Source: Oceanobacillus_B kapialis
Lineage (GTDB): Bacteria > Bacillota > Bacilli > Bacillales > Amphibacillaceae
Direction: 5' to 3' (one strand)
Length of the DNA: 64,000 nt
Assembly (NCBI RefSeq): GCF_042685265.1
Contig: NZ_JBHUMX010000040.1
Below, in pieces: positions 59,035 through 64,000 of this stretch. A model generated the notes under the pieces. It did not search any database. It worked only from the letters and a program-made list of their open reading frames with translations, and was not told the DNA's origin. The translations under genes were made by a program, and so were the position numbers. Each line of letters begins with the position of its first letter. The stretch's first letter is position 1.

Positions 59035-61086
59035 TTAATCTACGTCTCTGTCCCAAAAACGGTGCTGTTTTACTGCCTCTGTAAAGCGTACTACAAAATC
59101 ATCGGAGTCTCCTTCTGTTATAACGCCAGCAGCAAGAGTAGGAATATCAAGGTTATTTAACAGCTCTTCCCCATCTTGTGTTGCACCAATCGGCTTAAAG
59201 TGTGAAAAGGCCTCTTTAACAAAGTATCCAGCCTTCTCCTTAAAGGTCTTATCCTGTGCAGCGCCGCCTACTAGATAAACAGCATCGAACAACACAGAAT
59301 CAGCTGTGAGGAAGGTATGATCTGCTTCAAGTTCAGGTCCCTTATCCGTTTTTAACTTTCCTTGTTTAGGAGCAACAATCTCTGGCTGCATCCCTTGTTT
59401 TTTAAATTGTTGCATTACATTACCTACCACTTTGCTGTCATAATCTTCATCTAGTAATACAGCAATTTTTCGTGTTGCAGCAGATTTTATACTGTTCTCT
59501 TGACTTAAGGCTGGGGATACCTTCGTAATATCTGACCCACCTTCAGTTGGAGCTGTAACGCCAATACCATTGGCAATTTGAACAGCCATATCAAGGTTAA
59601 CTTTCGCAAACATATCTACTACCTGCTGCTGAATATCCTTGTTCTGCACCTTCCCCAGCTCAAAGCAAAAAGCCGTAATGATATGCTCTTTTTCAGGGTT
59701 ACTCATGCTATTCCAGAACAATGTAGCTTGGGAAAAGTGATCCTTAAAGCTCTCACTTCGCGTTTTTACTTTTCTACCTTCTACTTTTTCCTGATAATGC
59801 TCATAACCACCCTCAGCTGGCGATGCAGGTTCTGGTGTGTTTTGTGCGAGACTGTTCTTATGGTAGCTTACTTGCCCTCTATTAATCGTGTGTCTGCCAT
59901 AACCATCGCGCTGATTATTATGAAATGGGCATACAGGTCGATTTATTGGTAGCTCATGGAAGTTAGGGCCACCAAGACGGATTAGTTGTGTATCCGTATA
60001 AGAGAACAATCTTCCTTGCAACAATGGGTCGTTCGTAAAATCAATACCTGGCACGACATGGCCCGGATGGAAGGCAACCTGCTCCGTTTCAGCAAAAACA
60101 TTGTCCACATTACGATTCAAGGTCATTTTACCAACAATTTTTACTGGTACATCTTCCTCCGGCCAAATTTTCGTTGGGTCAAGAATATCAAAGTCAAATG
60201 TGAACTCATCTTCTTCTGGAATAACTTGTACACCAAGTTCATACTCCGGAAAATCACCATTCTCGATGGAGTTATAAAGGTCTCCACGATGGAAATCCGG
60301 ATCCTTCCCATTTATTTTTTGCGCTTCGTCCCAAACCACCGAATGGATTCCTAATTTAGGCTTCCAATGAAACTTCACAAAATGAGCTTTTCCTTCTTCA
60401 TTTACAAAACGAAAGGTATGTACGCCAAACCCTTCCATCATGCGAAAGCTTCTTGGTATGGCACGATCTGACAAATGCCACATAATCATATGTGCAGATT
60501 CCTGGTTGTTTGCTACAAAGTCCCAAAATGTATCGTGGGCAGAAGCAGCTTGTGGTATCCCGTTATGTGGTTCTGGTTTTACAGCATGAATTAAATCTGG
60601 AAATTTCACGGCATCTTGTATGAAGAAAACGGGGATGTTATTACCGACAAGGTCATAATTTCCTTCTTCTGTATAAAATTTCGTTGCAAACCCTCGAACA
60701 TCTCTTGCTAGTTCCCCGGAACCTTTTGAACCAGCTACTGTCGAAAATCTAACAAACACAGGGGTTTTCGAACCAGGTTTCTGTAAAAACTTTGCTTTTG
60801 TATATTCTTTCATCGATTCATATAATTCAAATTCTCCGTGAGCCGCATAACCACGTGCATGTACAATTCGCTCTGGAATTCGTTCATGGTCAAAATGCGT
60901 CATTTTTTCACGAAAATGAAAATCCTCCATTAAGGTAGGGCCTCTGTCTCCTGCTTTTAAAGAGAATTCATCCTCCGAAACTTTCAAGCCTTGATTTGTT
61001 GTCATATGTTTTCCATGGTCATCGACTCGATATGCTTCAAGCTGTTCATTTTTACTGTTGCCATTTACTTTTCGCTTATCACTCAT
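59035..61086 (-). CDS. katE: Large-subunit (clade 2) catalase KatE
   Basis: The 683-residue haem catalase has active-site His in RIVHARGYAAHG, Asn in DLVGNNIPVFF, and the proximal haem tyrosine in RLFSYTDTQL. A C-terminal flavodoxin-like domain (about 530-683), typical of the large clade, follows. It closely matches B. subtilis KatE throughout. ATG 61086 is used because GGAGG lies seven bases before it; ATG 61089 is only four bases away. It breaks down hydrogen peroxide. A strong sigma-B-type promoter lies upstream, so general-stress control is expected. Confidence 0.94.
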   Translation of the reverse strand: MSDKRKVNGNSKNEQLEAYRVDDHGKHMTTNQGLKVSEDEFSLKAGDRGPTLMEDFHFREKMTHFDHERIPERIVHARGYAAHGEFELYESMKEYTKAKFLQKPGSKTPVFVRFSTVAGSKGSGELARDVRGFATKFYTEEGNYDLVGNNIPVFFIQDAVKFPDLIHAVKPEPHNGIPQAASAHDTFWDFVANNQESAHMIMWHLSDRAIPRSFRMMEGFGVHTFRFVNEEGKAHFVKFHWKPKLGIHSVVWDEAQKINGKDPDFHRGDLYNSIENGDFPEYELGVQVIPEEDEFTFDFDILDPTKIWPEEDVPVKIVGKMTLNRNVDNVFAETEQVAFHPGHVVPGIDFTNDPLLQGRLFSYTDTQLIRLGGPNFHELPINRPVCPFHNNQRDGYGRHTINRGQVSYHKNSLAQNTPEPASPAEGGYEHYQEKVEGRKVKTRSESFKDHFSQATLFWNSMSNPEKEHIITAFCFELGKVQNKDIQQQVVDMFAKVNLDMAVQIANGIGVTAPTEGGSDITKVSPALSQENSIKSAATRKIAVLLDEDYDSKVVGNVMQQFKKQGMQPEIVAPKQGKLKTDKGPELEADHTFLTADSVLFDAVYLVGGAAQDKTFKEKAGYFVKEAFSHFKPIGATQDGEELLNNLDIPTLAAGVITEGDSDDFVVRFTEAVKQHRFWDRDVD

Positions 61087-61135
61087 CATTCAGCCTCCTC
61101 TATAAAAGTTAGGTAGGTTAATACCCTCCAATTCA

Positions 61136-61161
61136 ATACCCAACACCTACCCCTACTAAAC
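61136..61161 (-). promoter_or_regulatory. Sigma-B promoter of katE
   Basis: On the minus strand, GTTTAG (61156-61161) and a perfect GGGTAT (61136-61141) are 14 bp apart, an excellent fit to GTTTAA-N12-14-GGGTAT. A second GGGTAT lies downstream. Confidence 0.8.
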
Positions 61162-61291
61162 TACAAGAAAACTGTTCTACCTTTATTCGATTTAATTTTT
61201 TGAAAATACCGTGAACAATCCAGCGGAAATTATGCTAAAATGAAAAGGAAAGTAGGATATTATGCCTACATTTTAGAAGGGAAGATTAAGC

Positions 61292-62545
61292 ATGCGACTA
61301 AAACTATTTATTATAAGTCTTTTTGTTGTATCGTGTTTTGTCGCATTTTCTTACGGAGATATAATAGTTAATAGATCGCTATTTATTAAAGCGATTTTAC
61401 TATATTGGCTCTTTTCTACTCTTTATTCACACCTGACCATTGTTGTTAAAAAAGGTAATGTAAATATGGATTATGGTATTTCTTACGGACTTTCTTTTGG
61501 ATTGGTGGCAGGCCCACTTGGACTGTTCGTTTTTGAGTTTGTGCAACGTTTTATAGTATATTTCGACCGGAAATATTCCAAGACAGCGGATCCAGATGAA
61601 TTTCTACATACTTTTTATAATATCGGGGCTTTTGCCCTAAATAATACGATTGCTTTCTTTATATTTCAGTTGCTATACCCTAGCTTTCAGCATTTCCCCT
61701 TTGGCTTTTGGCTTTTAATCGTTTTGCTCGTTATCACGGTTTCACTGCTTTCTGATATTTATCTTATTACGATCTTTACAATTACGAAGAACATTAGCAC
61801 TTTTAAAGAAGCGATTGATTTCATAAAGAGTAGAAGCGTTCTGGATATGGGGAAAACAGCCTTTTCCAACGGGCTTCTATACCTTCTTATCATGGAAGAA
61901 CAGTGGGAGATGGTGATTGCCCTTTTCCTACTCAATTACCTTGTAAGCCGCTCATTTATGTTAAAGTCACAAACCATTCAACATAAGCTGGAGCGGGATA
62001 AATTCGAGCATATGGCCTATACAGACTTTCTAACAGATGCGTACAACAGAACATATATGGATAAAATCATGCAGGAGTTAAATCATACTGGAGAATGCAT
62101 CGGAGTTCTTGTTACAGACATTGATTCGTTCAAGCGGGTTAATGACACGTATAATCATGCTGTTGGCGACCATGTTATTCAGCAATATGCTGCAACGTTA
62201 AAGAGCCACCTTCAGGATAAAGACTGCTTGGTACGAAGTGGCGGGGAAGAGTTTACAATATTCCTTAGGCATCGCTCTTTCCAACAGTGTGTAGAGCTTG
62301 TGGAAAAGATTCGGAGTGACGTCGATTCTAACCCTGTGCATACAGAGTATAAATCAGAGGCTGTAGCTATCCATTATACGGCTTCGTTTGGTCTTTATTA
62401 CTATAAGACAGCTGGTGAAACAGAGATCAAACGAGCTTACGTATATGCAGATGACCTTTTGTTACAATCCAAAGAACTTGGGAAAAACCGCGTAACAGTT
62501 AAAAATGGAACGGTCGACCTTCCATTATCAGTTAGATTTAAATAA
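61292..62545 (+). CDS. Membrane GGDEF diguanylate cyclase
   Basis: The 417-residue protein has six predicted helices (about 1-215) and a GGDEF domain (about 240-400) with catalytic SGGEEF, VLVTDIDSFKRVNDTYNHAVGDHV and ASFGLYYY. It should make cyclic di-GMP. The inhibitory RxxD site five residues before the GG(D/E)EF does not appear (LVRSGGEEF), so product inhibition may be absent. GAAGGGAAG precedes the ATG. No EAL-domain partner or PilZ effector is in the window. Confidence 0.88.
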   Translation: MRLKLFIISLFVVSCFVAFSYGDIIVNRSLFIKAILLYWLFSTLYSHLTIVVKKGNVNMDYGISYGLSFGLVAGPLGLFVFEFVQRFIVYFDRKYSKTADPDEFLHTFYNIGAFALNNTIAFFIFQLLYPSFQHFPFGFWLLIVLLVITVSLLSDIYLITIFTITKNISTFKEAIDFIKSRSVLDMGKTAFSNGLLYLLIMEEQWEMVIALFLLNYLVSRSFMLKSQTIQHKLERDKFEHMAYTDFLTDAYNRTYMDKIMQELNHTGECIGVLVTDIDSFKRVNDTYNHAVGDHVIQQYAATLKSHLQDKDCLVRSGGEEFTIFLRHRSFQQCVELVEKIRSDVDSNPVHTEYKSEAVAIHYTASFGLYYYKTAGETEIKRAYVYADDLLLQSKELGKNRVTVKNGTVDLPLSVRFK

Positions 62546-62560
62546 TGGCGGCTGTACAGC

Positions 62561-62652
62561 CAAATAAAGTGAAACCTCGTTTGTTGAGCTTTCCCTTTCT
62601 CCCCCAGCAAATGTTAGTTGAACGAATCAGATCTGTACTGCCAGTTAATCCC
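62561..62652 (+). repeat. Dispersed intergenic repeat, copy C
   Basis: It begins CAAATAAAGTGAAACCTCG 16 bp after the GGDEF stop, continues with a C-rich middle, then GCAAATGTTAGTTGAACGA and TCAGATCTGTACTGCCAG. It is the copy most like a consensus; copies A and B are at 3911 and 18196. Confidence 0.7.
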
Positions 62653-62676
62653 GGCATCTTAGTGCCAGATAAGGCG

Positions 62677-62719
62677 AAAAAAAGCCTGAACGGGAATTAT
62701 ATCTCGTTCAGGCTTTTTA
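62677..62719. terminator. Bidirectional terminator
   Basis: AAAAAGCCTGAACG pairs with CGTTCAGGCTTTTT around a loop of about 12 bases, between the GGDEF gene and the convergent rlmN. Confidence 0.9.
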
Positions 62720-63787
62720 TTATACGGCGTTCGTTTTTTTAATTTGCTTGCTTCGTAGCTGGCCACATGCCGCATCAATATCTGCTCCATTTTCCCAACG
62801 GACACCACAGTTAATGCCTTTAGCCTTTAATGTTTCAAAGAACTGTTGGATAGTAGCAGATTCACTACGTTGATACTGATTATGCTCATCAACAGAGTTA
62901 TATGGGATTAAATTTACATAAGCAAGGTGGCGATGATCGTAGAGGAGCTTAGCCAGCTGCTCTGCCTCTTCCTTATGGTCATTCACGTCCCGTAACATAA
63001 TATATTCGTACGTGATCCGGCGATTTGTTTTTTCCAGATAATAATCTACAGCCTTCATCAGCTTTTCAATTGGGAAGGCCTTGTTTATCTTCATGATCCT
63101 TGTTCTTAGGTCATTATTTGGGGCATGAATTGAGATAGCAAGGTTTACTTGAATACCAGTGTCGGCAAATTCATAGATTTTATGCGCAAGACCACTTGTG
63201 GAAACCGTAATATGGCGTGCTCCAATGTTTAGTCCTCTGTCATCGTTCATAACATAGAGGAAATTCATTAAGTTATTGAAGTTATCAAATGGTTCGCCAA
63301 TCCCCATTACGACAATATGGCTAACTCTTTCTCCGTCTCCACGCTCATCTAAATGCTTTTGTACATTCATGATCTGCTCAACAATTTCACCACTGGACAA
63401 ATCACGGCTCTTTCGCAGCAAGCCACTCGCACAGAAAGTACAGCCAATGTTGCAACCAACCTGTGTTGTAACACAAACAGAAAGACCGTAATTAAAGCGC
63501 ATAAGAACCGTTTCAATTAAATTGCCGTCCGCTAGCTTAAATAGATATTTAATTGTACCGTCCTTTGACTCCTGCTTGATTTCCTCAGCCAACGTTTGCA
63601 GAACAAAGTTTTCTTCCAATAGCTCGAGCGTCTGCTTGTTAACGTTCTTCATCTCAGAAAATTTGTTAACACGCTTTTTATAAAGCCAGTTCCACACCTG
63701 GTCAACACGGAAGCGCTGCTGACCTCGTTCCATTAACCAATCAGACAATTGATCATATGTTAGTCCATATATGGATTGTTTACTCAT
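62720..63787 (-). CDS. rlmN: Dual-specificity 23S rRNA/tRNA adenine-C2 methyltransferase RlmN
   Basis: This 355-residue radical-SAM enzyme methylates A2503 of 23S rRNA and A37 of certain tRNAs. The iron-sulfur motif is CNIGCTFC (Cys112, Cys116, Cys119), followed by MGIGEPFDN, and the second catalytic cysteine is in DIDAACGQL near the C-terminus. The length is normal. GAGGG lies about nine bases before the ATG. It is convergent with the GGDEF gene. Related Cfr differs in the N-terminal segment and is less likely. Confidence 0.93.
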   Translation of the reverse strand: MSKQSIYGLTYDQLSDWLMERGQQRFRVDQVWNWLYKKRVNKFSEMKNVNKQTLELLEENFVLQTLAEEIKQESKDGTIKYLFKLADGNLIETVLMRFNYGLSVCVTTQVGCNIGCTFCASGLLRKSRDLSSGEIVEQIMNVQKHLDERGDGERVSHIVVMGIGEPFDNFNNLMNFLYVMNDDRGLNIGARHITVSTSGLAHKIYEFADTGIQVNLAISIHAPNNDLRTRIMKINKAFPIEKLMKAVDYYLEKTNRRITYEYIMLRDVNDHKEEAEQLAKLLYDHRHLAYVNLIPYNSVDEHNQYQRSESATIQQFFETLKAKGINCGVRWENGADIDAACGQLRSKQIKKTNAV

Positions 63788-63928
63788 TATTTATTAACCC
63801 TCATTTCCAGTAAATTCTTTTATTAGCGAAGAATTTACTTAAAAAGCATTACATATACTCACCATACTATATTACTTCATGTTGCTACCTGTTGCAAACC
63901 CATCTCAGTGAAAGTTTATGGAGGTTTT

Positions 63929-63973
63929 ATGTCAAATTTAAAAACCACAGTCGTGGATAACTGTGGTTTTTAA
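63929..63973 (+). CDS. Possible 14-residue peptide overlapping a terminator
   Basis: ATGGAGG is followed five bases later by an ATG and 14 codons (MSNLKTTVVDNCGF), then TAA inside the T-run of the hairpin at 63939-63972. The good Shine-Dalgarno spacing is the only support; it may be chance or a leader peptide. Confidence 0.25.
   Translation: MSNLKTTVVDNCGF
63939..63972. terminator. Terminator hairpin near the window end
   Basis: AAAACCACAGT pairs with ACTGTGGTTTT around a short loop, followed by TT. It may end a gene beyond the window or act as an attenuator. Confidence 0.75.
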
Positions 63974-64000
63974 GTGTTTAAGGTAAAACTGTTTCTCCCA

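Noticed and set aside
58824..59084. An 86-codon plus-strand frame between the symporter and katE
   Set aside because: It spans the katE terminator and the end of katE on the other strand, has no ribosome binding site and its composition is not protein-like.
1..64000. CRISPR arrays, tRNA or rRNA genes, prophage and insertion sequences
   Set aside because: No regularly spaced repeats, cloverleaf or rRNA-like stretches, or transposase or phage genes were recognised by eye.

Overview
The window looks like about 64 kb of chromosome from a low-GC, Gram-positive, spore-former-type bacterium of the family Bacillaceae, probably a halotolerant Oceanobacillus/Virgibacillus-like genus. The reasons are strong AGGAGG-type ribosome binding sites, frequent TTG/GTG starts, many B. 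subtilis-type genes (YkkC/YkkD, KatE, AsnB, a YocH-like LysM/3D protein, BceAB- and YtrA-type modules), sigma-B-like promoters, and acidic, Asn/Glu-rich lipoprotein linkers. The genus is an inference. I see no rRNA, tRNA, CRISPR array, transposase, prophage or clearly broken gene; coding density is high and terminators are well formed.

Layout. 1-5 kb: kbl-tdh threonine catabolism, a 43-residue membrane peptide, a LysM/3D cell-wall protein and a DUF1002 protein. 5-12.5 kb: MFS and MATE exporters, a DUF1450 protein, an iron alcohol dehydrogenase with RidA, and a MATE/4-TM/lysozyme-like operon. 12.6-16.3 kb: a TAXI-type TRAP transporter (receptor, DUF1850 protein, fused permease). 16.6-24.4 kb: an acyl-CoA synthetase, a beta-lactamase-fold hydrolase paired with an unfamiliar sensor-regulator, and a SWIM/SNF2 helicase. 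24.6-30 kb: a BceAB-type ABC transporter, an MFS carrier, a Cu/Zn superoxide dismutase lipoprotein and a DoxX protein. 30.2-34.5 kb: a five-gene GntR/ABC operon. 34.5-41.7 kb: DinB with a WYL regulator, a flavodoxin-fold reductase, an SH3/amidase wall hydrolase, GNAT with a MerR-methyltransferase fusion, and hypotheticals. 41.7-43.9 kb: the ykkCD pair under a guanidine-I riboswitch, then a metallophosphoesterase. 44-47.7 kb: a class I ribonucleotide reductase operon with an embedded flavodoxin and a perfect NrdR box. 48-55 kb: an MBL hydrolase, DUF3137-LemA, and an ECF sigma/anti-sigma/asnB/DUF421 operon. 55-57.2 kb: a ParM-type actin and a ParR-like ribbon-helix-helix protein with a candidate centromere. 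57.3-64 kb: an alanine/sodium symporter, catalase, a GGDEF protein and rlmN.

The most interesting observations are: the plasmid-style ParM/ParR/parC-like segregation module in an apparently chromosomal setting; a flavodoxin where NrdI would be expected, together with a long hairpin-bearing nrd leader; two matching TTACA-N4-TGTAA operators, one before an orphan BceAB transporter and one before the 43-aa peptide gene; the ECF sigma-anti-sigma-asnB-DUF421 operon with a probable autoregulatory promoter; and a dispersed intergenic repeat present in three copies. Regulatory calls are by eye from consensus matches. Homology calls come from recognised motifs, not from database searches.
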